Shown here piece after piece: positions 46,077 through 56,524 of a stretch of 64,000 nt of DNA (the stretch's first letter is position 1; each line of letters begins with the position of its first letter). The stretch comes from Paramacrobiotus metropolitanus (lineage: Eukaryota; Tardigrada; Eutardigrada; Parachela; Macrobiotidae): positions 1 to 64,000 of the forward strand of contig NW_026570270.1 of the NCBI RefSeq assembly GCF_019649055.1, read 5' to 3'. Below the pieces are notes generated by a model. The model worked only from the letters and a program-made list of their open reading frames with translations. It did no database searches and was not told the DNA's origin. The position numbers were made by a program, and so were the translations under genes.

Positions 46077-46169
46077 TAACAGTTGAAGGCACTTCTGCCA
46101 ACTTCACAGTTCACATTTGTGCAAAGAAAACTTTTTCGTATTTTGCCCCGTTTCCAGCTTTACTGCACG

Positions 46170-46595
46170 ATGCACGCATATGCCTGTGTTTTTGCCGCGC
46201 TGCTTGTGGCAGCAACCATTTTTACGCCTGGTAAGCAAATGTATCCAGATGAACCACCGGTGATGCAAGTCTGTGACTCCAACCAATATTTGTTTTGAGT
46301 TACCTAGTCATCTATTTATTTTTCTTATTTGTTAGGATACTCTGCCGATGCAAAACCGTCCGATTCTGCTAAGAAGCCGTGCAGGATTGTACCGTGCGCC
46401 CTTCACTGTACACCTCCAAGTAAGCCGCCAAACTTCCGCGTTTTCTAAATTTTATTGTGCCAATCACCATTCATTGTGTGTCTTGCTTTAAAAATTATTT
46501 TTGATATCCGTATAATAGAAGTCCTGAGCTCCTGTGGATGCACTTGTGTAAATCCATTTGGTAGTAAACCTGGCTCTGTGGAAGCTCCGTTTTAA
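46170..46595 (+). CDS. CRP7: small secreted cysteine-rich peptide, SVEAPF subfamily
   Basis: Exons 46170-46230, 46336-46419, 46519-46595; 222 nt, 73 residues. Signal MHAYACVFAALLVAATIFTPG. Exon 2 YSADAKPSDSAKKPC with C-x4-C-x3-C (CRIVP, CALH, CTPP). Exon 3 VLSSCGCTCVNPFGSKPGSVEAPF. An in-frame ATG 87 bp upstream would add residues before the hydrophobic segment; I prefer 46170 because it matches CRP6 and gives a clean signal peptide. Confidence 0.87.
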
Positions 46596-47384
46596 CTGCC
46601 CCCCGTAGGCCGTGGGCGTACATACGAGTGCACTATACCACAATATTGCTGGCATCGACCGAATGATTGGGGCCTCTTCCTAAAAAACGTTATTAAGAAA
46701 ACGTTTCAATGTACAGAAATTATGCATATAGTCAATGTTCAAACATGCGAAAAAACTAATCCTGATTGTAAATTGCTGTCGTCATGTAAAAATATGAAAC
46801 TTATGTCGCAACTCGCAATGCTTATGGACAATAAAGTTGGAGAAATTGATGTTTCAAAGGTCAGCAGAGCGGCGCAAAAGCCTCTTTGGTGTGCGTTGAC
46901 TAATGGCAACCAAGTCTACAATAACAGGGTTTATTATGCTAACCTTTCTCAGTGCTCTTGCGTTTCCAGCACCCAGTGCAGCATTAGTAAACCGATGCGG
47001 GCACTTTATTTAGAAGCTCTGCCCTATTATCAAACTGGTTTAGAGGCTATTTTTGAGAGAAAAGGAAAGATTCTATAGTTCAGCATGATCCGGACCCCGT
47101 ATCTGTTGACGCCCGCATTTACGCAGTTGAGTTACGTCAGGGTAATGGACATCTCCGGCAGGTTTCTCCCAGCGTTCCAAACAAGGCGTAGTGGAAAAAC
47201 CGATGGTACCGCTACTTACGTGGTTACATGTAATTATCAGTATACAGATATGTGTGTGGTCAAACACAGCATATCCCTTTTTTCGCAGATAAGGGAGAAA
47301 TCCGTAATGTACAGCAAATGCGTTTTTTTTATTTTTGATCCATTGCGAATCTACAACTAGCGCTTTGAAAAATGCTAAAGATAT
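46596..47384. other. Spacer CRP7 to receptor 1, with a doubtful ORF
   Basis: Contains the single-exon frame described next and otherwise nothing recognised. Confidence 0.4.
46722..47078 (+). CDS. Possible single-exon Cys-containing protein
   Basis: 118-codon open frame, eight Cys, no signal peptide. The segment WCALTNGNQVYNNRVYYANL followed by SQCSC is faintly like a Kazal inhibitor core (C-x-x-DG-x-x-Y-x-N), but one conserved Cys is absent and the spacing is off by one. No splice context suggests more exons. It may be a chance frame or a decayed fragment. Confidence 0.25.
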   Translation: MHIVNVQTCEKTNPDCKLLSSCKNMKLMSQLAMLMDNKVGEIDVSKVSRAAQKPLWCALTNGNQVYNNRVYYANLSQCSCVSSTQCSISKPMRALYLEALPYYQTGLEAIFERKGKIL

Positions 47385-48416
47385 TCAACGATACAAAAAA
47401 CGCAGCTTTTCCGCGAACCTCCGAGAAGCATTTTTTAGATCGTCGATGGAAGCGATGAACAGTAGCGGATCAACTGCCGAGTGAATTAGTTTGATAATGT
47501 TCGCCACTTGGAAAAACACACTTTGCATTGCAAAGCTTGGGACAACGTAATACACATTGATCGGTGTCCAGCACAAAAACACACTGGCTGTTAAAAGAGC
47601 TAAAATTCTGTAGCTATGTCGTGACCTTCTCCGTGGCACCGCAACAGAATCCTGCGGATTGCGCCCCGTTTTCGATGTAGCAACCTGCGTGACCTTTACC
47701 GAACCCGACGTCCCTCCTTGTGAAGACGGCGAATTTTGTATACGGTTTACTTTCCACTGAAACGTTCTCCGGTGTAAAATAAGAGGGCACGTCAACAAAA
47801 TGATAGTTTCCGGAATAAATAAGGAAACAATGTTGTAACTGTACGTCCAGGTCACCAATGCGTGGTTCATAAAATTCATCAGGCAGAATTTGTTGAGGAA
47901 CGGTGTTCGATGTCCTAGTCCATCGATGGCCGTTGCCGGGATGACACACGCCATGACAATCACGCCGGCCACTACACACGCCGACACGGCAAGTTTAAAG
48001 GAATGATGCGCACGATACGAGTGCGGATACACGATAGCCCAGATGCGGTTAAAACAGATGAGAACGTGGATAAACGGGATGTACCCGGCAATGATGGAGC
48101 GCAGCGTAATATGGATGGAGCAGAATACAGAATCCTGCTGATTGGAAAGGTTGTTTTTTATCATGAGAAATAGGGTATTCTGTATAATGCTGCTAATGAT
48201 GTTCGCCAAGGCTAAAACAATAAGATAAACTCCGAACGATCGCTGCAGAACTTGCTTATCGGCGAATAGAATTAGTAGAAAGGCGTTTGTACACACTCCT
48301 GCAGCACAGATGATCAGCGTTATAATCTGCATAAAGTTCAGGCTTAATTCGTCACTGGATCCATTCCATGCAGAGCTTCGGCTGCCGTAAGTAGTATTGT
48401 GATTGGAAAGGTTCAT
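47385..48416 (-). CDS. Receptor 1: intronless divergent rhodopsin-like GPCR
   Basis: Single exon, 343 residues. N-terminus with several N-x-S/T sites. Seven hydrophobic segments at roughly 29-51, 62-87, 100-121, 141-163, 190-212, 270-291 and 303-322. Class A features: Asn44 in TM1, Cys99 at the top of TM3 pairing with Cys178, CWTP (282-285) in TM6. Departures: LALAN with Asn72 where Asp is usual, NRI (123-125) in place of DRY, DPLLF (316-320) in place of NPxxY. The third intracellular loop is about 55 residues and basic. Plasma-membrane receptor, ligand unknown; a peptide is plausible from the context. The TM2/3 layout and overall sequence are shared with receptor 2 at 55.5 kb. Confidence 0.88.
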   Translation of the reverse strand: MNLSNHNTTYGSRSSAWNGSSDELSLNFMQIITLIICAAGVCTNAFLLILFADKQVLQRSFGVYLIVLALANIISSIIQNTLFLMIKNNLSNQQDSVFCSIHITLRSIIAGYIPFIHVLICFNRIWAIVYPHSYRAHHSFKLAVSACVVAGVIVMACVIPATAIDGLGHRTPFLNKFCLMNFMNHALVTWTYSYNIVSLFIPETIILLTCPLILHRRTFQWKVNRIQNSPSSQGGTSGSVKVTQVATSKTGRNPQDSVAVPRRRSRHSYRILALLTASVFLCWTPINVYYVVPSFAMQSVFFQVANIIKLIHSAVDPLLFIASIDDLKNASRRFAEKLRFLYR

Positions 48417-49801
48417 GATATTATTTTACCAAATTTCCCTGTCGCTGCTTACAAAGCGCTGTGAGAATAGCCTGACAGAAATCACGGCATATGGAGGGAA
48501 TCCTTTATAGCGTAGCGCTGTGTTTGCGCAAATCAGAAATACCGGTAAGATCTTCCCTTTTTGATTAAGAAACGGACCGCAAACATGTCGCCAGTAATGT
48601 GTTTTGACAATAGAGCGTCTGATAGTCAGATTCAAATCTCCAACTGCGTCACCGAGTCGCCTCCACTTCTGAGTATGTCACATCCATTAAGCTAATGGAT
48701 CCTCTTTTCCTGTTAGTGTTTTTAAGATAAAATTGCCAGTACTCTTATACAGTACTTCTATTCGAACTGGAGGCCAGCAGAATAGAATACTTTTAGTTTT
48801 ACTACAAAAAGCTCCGGATTAGAGAGCCGTAGTCTGGATGATACTGTAAATTAATTAAATCCGAAGGCAAACAGTAGAAGTTCAGATTAGACGGACGTCA
48901 GCCTATGACGCTGTACTACAGTGAGGTTCCATATCGCGGATGCCAACCAATTTGATCACGGTTTTGTACAGATTTATGGCAGGTTTATGAATTACTTGAT
49001 ATTAAAGTCGTGTAACCGATTTAGAAGCTCTCGGAAGTATTGACGCAAGAATGTCAATAATACAGTTCATTCAGTCTTTGTCTCTTCAAGCGGTCACTTT
49101 AACGCCCTCTGCTCACAGTTTTTATAATTATTATGTATCATTTGATCCATCTGAACATTTACTGCAGCAGGAGTACGTACATGCAACATGGGCGCGACAT
49201 GCAATTACGTAGTTACAGAATACTGTACTGTATAATAGGTTGTTTTATTTATGTATTGTCTATTTTTGCTCGGCACATTACGTTTTCTAGAGGAGAATCT
49301 CATAATTATTAAAATTGTGACAATAAAACGCGCGCGCAATGATCTCAATATAAAGGCCAATGTTGCGAATGTTGTGCATTTTGAAGGTAAACCATAGATG
49401 TGGTCATGTGGACTCTTTGTGGAGCACTGCGTGCGCGCGTCGTGCCGTATAAAATGTAATGCGTAATATGCCAGGCCTACGATCTTGGGCGTTTAATTCA
49501 GGAAGTAGCCCATCACGCGACTTTAAAATTTTCAGCGGAGACCAAAATACTGATGTACAAGTAGTAGCTTACTAGGAAAATTCTGTTAATGCGGCTGTAC
49601 TACGTTCTGGATAAAATATTAGAGGTGGAGGCGAAACAAAATCTAATAGGAAGGATACTGATGTGTGTGCAAGCGCTTCAGCTATTTTGACTGCACTATC
49701 TGTTTATTTTAAAAACCTTTTTACGCACAAATAAAAGAATTCGTCTAACAAATGTAGGTACAAATTGTATGGGTAAATAGAAACAGTATAAAATTATTCA
49801 T
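48417..49801. other. Spacer receptor 1 to CRP8
   Basis: AT-rich, no gene recognised. Upstream side of receptor 1, which is on the minus strand. Confidence 0.5.
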
Positions 49802-50444
49802 TCACGGAATGTCAGGTCCGACTACACTGCAGGGTAGATCTTTGGTCAAGCAAGGACGGGATGGTGAAGGCACCGCTACCGGTATGCAAGGCGGACAGTT
49901 GCATCCCGCTTCCAGTGCTGAGACAATACAAAGCAATAAAACAAATTTTTCAGCTAAAGTAATTGGATATGATCATTATGAAATATTGGACACAACTTTA
50001 TGCTTTACAAAGCAAGCAACTTTATGCTTTACAAGTACTAAAATATAATTACGATATATCATATTCCATCTATACATACAGCGAATCACATGAAATCGGC
50101 AAATATCCGCATATGTACATATTTTTTACTGGGGCGCAATAATTTTTGAAGAAACTTACATCGACTAGCAATGGCAGCAAGGGACGGAACCGAACCAGCA
50201 CAAGACATAGTGGTGCATGCGCAAGGAATGTTCGGATTTACGAGTCCAAATAAGGTCGGTACACCGTTAACTGAAAAAAAATATGATGTAAATGCATGAT
50301 AAAGTCTATTAAATTCAGAACTATAGCTAGCGCAAGTGGCTTAGCTCAATTTGTATTTAATGGCTTACCTAAAGAGATCATGGTGAAAGAAAAATAACAC
50401 AGGAAGATACTGTAGAAAACGCGATTTACTGATGATCCATACAT
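49802..50444 (-). CDS. CRP8: small secreted cysteine-rich peptide on the minus strand
   Basis: Exons 50444-50369, 50270-50160, 49917-49802; 303 nt, 100 residues. Exon 1 MYGSSVNRVFYSIFLCYFSF... ending in G before GTAAGC; exon 2 after a T-rich CAG acceptor reads VNGVPTLFGLVNPNIPC then ACTTMSC with C-x-C-x4-C and AAIASR; exon 3 has EAGCNCPPCIPVAVP and CLTKDLPCSVVGPDIP. Both introns are phase 1, exactly as in the plus-strand genes. The tail CLTKDLPCS matches CITKDKPCS of CRP9, and the AGCxxC start of exon 3 is shared too, so CRP8 and CRP9 are a head-to-head inverted duplicate pair, 686 bp apart. The splice sites and frames fit without adjustment. Confidence 0.82.
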
Positions 50445-51130
50445 GGTGAAGTGTTTAAGTAATGACTAGCTGGTTACAACAAAAAGAAAATGTCAGAGAT
50501 TACAAAATCTTAGGTAAGGCTTATCGAATATTAAATTGTCCAGAACAATAAAAGCAAAGAAGCGCTTTGTACTGCGATCAGTTACTTGACTATAATATAT
50601 ACTTTTTTCTAAATCATTATTCTTGTGCGTCTAATGAGAAATCCACGAATACTTTTCCATAAATTCATTTGTTACTCTCATTTTCTTTGAGGATTTTCCT
50701 GGTTTGGATATTTCAGGAAAACGACTAGCTTCGAAGCTTTTGCTGTTTCTACATCTCGGAAAAATTCATTAGGAAAATTCTACAGGAAATAAACAAAAAC
50801 CAGATCATGAGACATAAAACGTATGGTTATGCAACGGTTAATGCAGGAAGCAGCTTTGTGTCAACTGCATTAAACCGTGCTATTAAAAAGTAATGTGGTA
50901 TATTTGAAATATGAGGAAGTGTTCCATGTCCGTCCATTAGCTCGTTGAATGCATATGGTTCGTAAATTTTTCCAGTGGAATTTCTCCATAAGTGGTTAGT
51001 AAAAAGGCAGTGCAAAAGTTCTGCCTATATAATTATAGTGCAGACTTCGGAAAACTTGTACAAATCTAAATTTTCCGTTCAAGATCGCTAATAATTCCAA
51101 CTCGCTTATTCCGTATCCAAATATACAAAC
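50445..51130. promoter_or_regulatory. Divergent promoter region of CRP8 and CRP9
   Basis: 686 bp between two start codons facing away from each other. On the CRP9 side TATATAA at 51026-51032 lies 105 bp before the ATG. On the CRP8 side a TATATAT-like word lies near 50592-50602, about 150 bp upstream. Possible shared control, inferred from position only. Confidence 0.4.
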
Positions 51131-51624
51131 ATGCCATTTCTTCGTTCTGCTCAAATCGCTGTATGCATAGTGATGCTGTCCTGGATCCCAACAGGTATGC
51201 AATAGGTGTGCTCAATAAAACTGCACGGAATTCGAATTTATTAAGTTAATAAGAACCATTGTTCCGGCATTCAGGCTGGTCCATTCCAAACGTTTTTTTG
51301 ATGCAAAACCCGGGTGACTGCTTGTGCCCGCCGTGTGTATCTCCGATGCCGGTTGTGGCGGCTGCCGCTCCAAAACGTAGGTGTATAAAATGCATTGAGA
51401 GACCATAGCAAATTTGTTGCTGATATCCGACGAACTTCCAAATATGTTATTTTGTAGTTGCACAAGCCGGTTGCCCGCAGTGTGCCTGCAATACCGGAAA
51501 CGTCCCGCCTCCTGTCCCGCTACAATCATCGGGAAGCTGCCCGCCGGGGGGCGCACCGTGCCTGTGTATAACCAAAGATAAACCGTGCAGTATTAATCAA
51601 CCACTTCCGCCATCCCCGAAATGA
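51131..51624 (+). CDS. CRP9: secreted cysteine-rich peptide, long third exon
   Basis: Exons 51131-51194, 51275-51376, 51458-51624; 333 nt, 110 residues, the longest member. Signal MPFLRSAQIAVCIVMLSWIPT. Exon 2 GWSIPNVFLMQNPGDC then LCPPC (C-x-C-x2-C) and AAAAPK. Exon 3 AGCPQCACNTG with C-x2-C-x-C, a Pro-rich stretch, then CPPGGAPCLCITKDKPCSIN and a Pro tail. Ten Cys in the mature part. The three-Cys groups keep the family layout but with shorter spacing, and extra Cys pairs were added in exon 3. Partner of CRP8. Confidence 0.83.
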
Positions 51625-52314
51625 ACTCATAATGGGGAAGTTTATAGTAAATCAGTGATTAATTTTGGTGATGGTTATCTTGGATGATGACAAATTCTGT
51701 TGTCCGTCTTTCCATCATATTGATGGGACGAAAGGCAGACGTGATTTCTTTAGTAGAAATGGGACAATTGGGATAAATTATAAATGGGATAAATTAAAGC
51801 AGCAGTTAACAGACCTCTTTCGCTTTTAGTACAACCCTGTAGTAAATTTTATCAAGACTTTCAACAGCGAACAATATACGAGTACCGTATTATAGTGCAT
51901 ACTGCATACGTATACTGCGGTAAATATTAGCAAAGTGATTTAGTTGTATGCAGTCCTTACTTGTTAGTTTGCGCACACAAGTTACAAGAATTTACAAAGT
52001 GTTGTTAATATACATCGCATCGGTTTCGTAGCACCAATATGTAATACGAAACCGGTTATTGCACGTTCGTTTATAATTGGGCTCCCATACCGTTGTTTAC
52101 TCTCTTTGCTGTTAATTAACCTTAACCTGGTACACTGTCGGCACACGAGAGTGCGGCAAATTCCTAACAAACACTCGTTCCTTGCAGCACAACCACTACT
52201 GCCACAAATATAGCTTTTCTGTACAGAAGTAAACTATTTAGTACTTTTTTCCGTCTCTGTTCTTTGAGTTGACCATTGCATTTAATTTATCTCAACAGAC
52301 AAACAAAATAAATC
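51625..52314. other. Spacer CRP9-CRP10
   Basis: AT-rich, nothing recognised. Confidence 0.5.
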
Positions 52315-52986
52315 ATGTATCTAATGGTAGTTTTTTCGTTAACCCTGATTTACTCGGGTGGGTTCTTTATTATTTTCCTGGATTATACATGATAATGTTG
52401 TTAATCGTTTGCCGGTTGTGCAACTATGCGTGGAAAGTTATTCAGTTAGTCAACAATTTTCTGTTCTTTTTGTAGCTGCTTCCGCTCCCGATGCGTCTTC
52501 TATCGTTAGACCTTGCCTGCAGTGTATGTGTGCTCAACCAGTGAGCGCCATCTCATCCGCTGCATCAAATGCCGGTAAGAAGGCGCAACCTCTTGTACGA
52601 GCACGTTTGATTACAATTCGCTTACTTAAGCCCTACAATTTTAACTGCTAGGTTTTTATAATGGTTAAAATTTTTTTATGCAATTCCTCATCAAGTTACA
52701 TACTCGTACTAATACCATATAATAAATAAAAAGCTATAATCGCGATATAAATTTAATATTTGATCTAAATAATATGTGTGTACATGTAACTTGGTTCCTT
52801 GACATGTTTTACTCGTTCATAGTATCCATCAACCAATGCGGCTGCAATTGTGGTGGCATAAATCCTGTTCCTGTTCCGGCCCCTAATCCTTGCCCTGGAC
52901 CAATCATCCTTCCGGTGTCCGGCGTCCAACAGTCGGCGGGTGCAAACGCCCTGATTCGACCTTGCCCCCTAACCGCAACTGCGTAG
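52315..52986 (+). CDS. CRP10: secreted cysteine-rich peptide, Pro/Gly-rich subfamily
   Basis: Exons 52315-52357, 52476-52574, 52823-52986; 306 nt, 101 residues. Short signal MYLMVVFSLTLIYS. Exon 2 AASAPDASSIVRPC with C-x2-C-x-C (CLQ, CM, CAQP) and SSAASNAG. Exon 3 NQCGCNCGGINP..., a Pro-rich NPCPGPII segment, and a tail IRPCPLTATA. CRP10, 11 and 12 share SAPD, the AA(S/T)NAG end of exon 2, the C-P-G-P-I motif and a late C-P-L. The first donor (GTGGGT) is non-ideal, but phase and homology support it. Confidence 0.8.
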
Positions 52987-54005
52987 CGGCTGTTTATATA
53001 TAAATTTTAACAGACGTTAAATCTTTTGTTGTTTTTACATGAAAGCTTTGTGTTTAAGAATAAGCTAGCGATGTGCGATCCTTGAATAATCGTAGTGCTG
53101 TAAAAAATTGTGCAACGAAGTGCTCAATTGGCGGTACATAGATGTCGGTAATAACTCGTTATCGGATAAAACTTCTAATCAGTGTAGACTCCGAACGAAA
53201 AGGAAATAGCCCAGTCCTGCCCGGCTAGGTCATGTACCTTTTACTCACAGTCAAACCCGTCTTCATACTCATACTCCTACTCACAAACGCCAAATAACCC
53301 AAAATTTACAAGCGCAACATCGGAGATTTTAATTTACAGCATACCTGAATTCAGATTTTTTAATTTGCAAAAGAAGCTAAATTATTAACTGGGAAAATGA
53401 CATTTAGGACCTGCGAAGCTGCGAAATTCAGCTGCAGTAAAAGTTTCTAGTACTATGCAGTGCACCTTGTTTGTGCAAATTATTACGGTCTTTCTGAGCT
53501 GATCAATAATTTTTGGCAGTTAGCGTTACCGCAAGGTGCTGCTTGAAATGGTATCATCGAAAACGGCGTCTTTAAACGGGCAAGCAACGGCTACAAGTAC
53601 TTGTATTGCTTATGTTGGGACTCTAAAGTAACCGTACCGCTTATGTTGGTGGGTCTCTAACTGTTTCTCAGAAGAGCTTACGAGATTTACGAGATTCAAA
53701 GCCTGTTATGCTTTACTGTCACTGAGTGGCTGGCACTCCTCGTACTACAGATTTCATGCACATTATGAATTACATGCATATATATGTTGGTGTCATATGC
53801 CTATCTGTACCACTCTATTAATGACTTTGTTTACTCCATTAACAACTTGTTGATGATGATTGCGCAAATTACCGAAGCAGTTTTCTATTAAAGAAGAGGA
53901 AAACAGTCATGCGCTAGTCTGTCGCCAAACGTATCCTACCTCAATAATTATTGTTTGAGTGCTTTTGACAAGCTGATCGTGTACACTGCAAATCCTAGAG
54001 TAGAA
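52987..54005. other. Spacer CRP10-CRP11
   Basis: About 1 kb, AT-rich, nothing recognised. Confidence 0.5.
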
Positions 54006-54823
54006 ATGAAGTCTTTAACCCTGTTATTATCGACTCTTCTTATTTCCCAGGGTAAGTAAAAAATATTTTATCAATATTTTAATTCTGACAGAATCAGTTA
54101 TTTAATGATTAATCACGTGGAATACAAGTTTCGAACAAAAAATCCGCACACAGCAAATCTACCAATCCTGAAAACTTGACAAACGAGATGAGCAGAAGTC
54201 TAAAAGAAAGAGCCTCCACATGTCACACAAACTAGGTCACTGGTTAGCGGTCGAAACGTTATTCTGACAGAATCCCCAGCTTTTGAATCTTTCTGGTAGT
54301 TCTTGGCAGTCTTAGGTGTCACCTGCGAACTTTTCTGTTGAATGTTGACCTATTGGGAGACATCATTAATTACTAGTCATTACATCGATTTATACATAAA
54401 TTCGTCGTGACCTCATCCTTCACACGCACTGAAATTTGCAGTTACTTCGGCTCCTGATACATCTGTTCAAATACCCTGTGTCCATTGCGACCTGGCGTGT
54501 GTACAACCAATCAGCGTAATTTCTTCAGCCGCAACCAATGCTGGTACGGTGTCTCCACCGTATTTATTTTTAATAATTATATAGTGCAACAGATATGCTT
54601 GGCATTTTCAAATTCAGTACCTTAATACCGGTTCCTTTATACCGAAAGTGTTGTTAGCAATTTATATAATTCGACAGTAACGAATACCCAGTGCGGTTGC
54701 CAAGGATGTGGACCCATTCAGCCACAGCCGTGCACGGGACCGATTTTGGATCCTCTTCCTGGCGGCGTACAATCGGCCAGTTCGGCCATCATCCGACCGT
54801 GCCCTTTGAGTGCAACTGGATAG
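54006..54823 (+). CDS. CRP11: secreted cysteine-rich peptide, Pro/Gly-rich subfamily
   Basis: Exons 54006-54051, 54442-54543, 54678-54823; 294 nt, 97 residues. Signal MKSLTLLLSTLLISQ. Exon 2 TSAPDTSVQIPC with C-x2-C-x3-C (CVH, CDLA, CVQP) and SSAATNAG. Exon 3 NTQCGCQGCGPIQPQPCTGP (C-x-C-x2-C), then a Gly/Ser stretch and IIRPCPLSATG. Followed by receptor 2 on the opposite strand. Confidence 0.86.
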
Positions 54824-55495
54824 CAACACAGTTCTCTTACTTCTTTATAATCCGGGAAACTGCACCTCTTCAGGCTAGTACTAAAAGACCGAAGCGAACC
54901 CCAGAAACGGTATATTGCCTTTGTAGAACGCGTACATACAGTTTCCTTCAGACGCAACACGGAAAATATCATACTGATCGTGTGAATTATAAAGCCAATG
55001 TAGTTCTTTATAGATAAGCTGAAAGTTTGACTTTGCATACAGCTCTCTTTTTATAACTTGTTTAATAAAATATACCCTGTTTTAATTCATAGCATTAGAT
55101 ATTTTAAGCTGCCTAATTTCATCTCAAGCCATACAAAAAGGCACGTCTGTAATAACTTACAGACGCCTATTGTGAATGCACTCGATCAGTTCTGTTGTAG
55201 AGGAAGCCGATACAGGCATGTGAATCAGGAAACCATTAATGTGCTGCAAATGCAAATTCGGGTGTTTTAATTTCCTTGGCACGCAACATTTCGAATGCAT
55301 CGCTGTAGTAAAATTACAATTTCATGGAAGTCTAGCAGAAAACCGGGCACGTTTAGCACGCATTATACAACACTCCTTATGATCGATGACGTTCGACTGC
55401 AATAAATCCCTGTATTTGGACCTTGTTCACACGTGGGTAACATTTGTTCAACACGTGCATTTAAAAGACGTCTGGACAATTAACAAACCATCCTA
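54824..55495. other. Spacer CRP11 to receptor 2
   Basis: AT-rich, no gene recognised; it covers the 3' flanks of two convergent genes. Confidence 0.5.
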
Positions 55496-56524
55496 CTATA
55501 ATCTGTTACACAGGATCTTTTTCGTGCATCTCCAGTACGCTTCCTTCAAATCGTCAATAGAGGCAATAAACAGTACCGGATCAATCGCCGAATGCACCAG
55601 TTTGACCACATTAGCAATCTGAAAGAACCTGGTGTGGCTCGTAAGATTTGGCAATACGTAATATACATTCACCGGTGTCCAGCAAATAAACACACTAACG
55701 GTCAACAGCGCTAAAATCCTGTAGTTCTGTCGTGGATGCTTGCGTAAGGCAGAACCGTTGCGGCTGACATCGTGCCCATCAATAACATCATTATCCGTGG
55801 ATCGTTTGATTCCCCGCGGCGACATCCCACTCGGTGTTACCCGCATACGATTTAACGGTATCGCACGTTTGCGTAGCAGAAACGGGCACGTCAACAGAAT
55901 AATACTCTCCGGGATAAACAGCGAAATAATATTGAAACTGTACGTCCATTTAACCAAATCTTCGTTACTGAAGTTCATTCGACAGAATTCGTTTAGCGAC
56001 GGTGTACGGCCATGCAGAGCGTCGACGACGGTCGCCGGTATAACAAAACCGACGATGACGATAGCCGCTACGACACAGGCAGAAATAGCCAGTCGGAACG
56101 TATGACGCGCGCGGTACGAGTACGGATATACCAGCGCCCAGATGCGATTGGCGCAGATCAGTACATGGATGAACGGAACGTACGCGGTGACAATCAGGCG
56201 CAGCGTCATGTGGACGGAACAAAATAAGGAATCATCTTCAGGAGAGAGAACGTTCTTGACCATCAGGATGAGACCATTCTGTAAAATACTATTTATTATG
56301 TTGCCAACGGCCAAAATAATTAGGTACACTCCAAAGGAGCGCTGCCAGACGTGTCTATCACAAAATAACGACAATAGGATCAGGTTAGAACAAATGGCCA
56401 TGAAGCAGATGGTCAGTGTCACGATCTGGATTGCATTAAGGCCCGATGGATCTCCGGCGTCAGGTGATCCTTCCACACATTTTATAGTAGAATTCGATAA
56501 GGTACGATTGCTATAATCTGCCAT
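55496..56524 (-). CDS. Receptor 2: intronless divergent rhodopsin-like GPCR
   Basis: Single exon, 342 residues, clearly paralogous to receptor 1 over the full length. N-glycosylation sites near the N-terminus. TM features: Asn47 in TM1, Asn75 in place of the usual TM2 Asp, Cys102 with Cys181, NRI (126-128) in place of DRY, CWTP around Trp282 in TM6, and DPVLF starting at Asp315 in place of NPxxY. The identical pattern of departures in both copies says they are inherited, not random damage. The end of TM7, FIASIDDLK, is identical in both. Ligand and coupling unknown. Confidence 0.88.
   Translation of the reverse strand: MADYSNRTLSNSTIKCVEGSPDAGDPSGLNAIQIVTLTICFMAICSNLILLSLFCDRHVWQRSFGVYLIILAVGNIINSILQNGLILMVKNVLSPEDDSLFCSVHMTLRLIVTAYVPFIHVLICANRIWALVYPYSYRARHTFRLAISACVVAAIVIVGFVIPATVVDALHGRTPSLNEFCRMNFSNEDLVKWTYSFNIISLFIPESIILLTCPFLLRKRAIPLNRMRVTPSGMSPRGIKRSTDNDVIDGHDVSRNGSALRKHPRQNYRILALLTVSVFICWTPVNVYYVLPNLTSHTRFFQIANVVKLVHSAIDPVLFIASIDDLKEAYWRCTKKILCNRL

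Larger units (their letters stand above)
44420..46169. other. Spacer CRP6-CRP7 with a receptor relic
   Basis: Contains the receptor pseudogene (45384-45735) and the CRP7 TATA box. At 44992-45101 a plus-strand frame starting ATG (MDVSGYPGVQNKWQQEEEKQ...) ends in G before GTAAAT in phase 1 and looks like an isolated first exon. No continuation was found. Otherwise AT-rich and unassigned. Confidence 0.5.

Noticed and set aside
55740-56516. Several plus-strand frames of 70-124 codons opposite receptor 2
   Set aside because: Shadows of the seven-helix protein on the minus strand.
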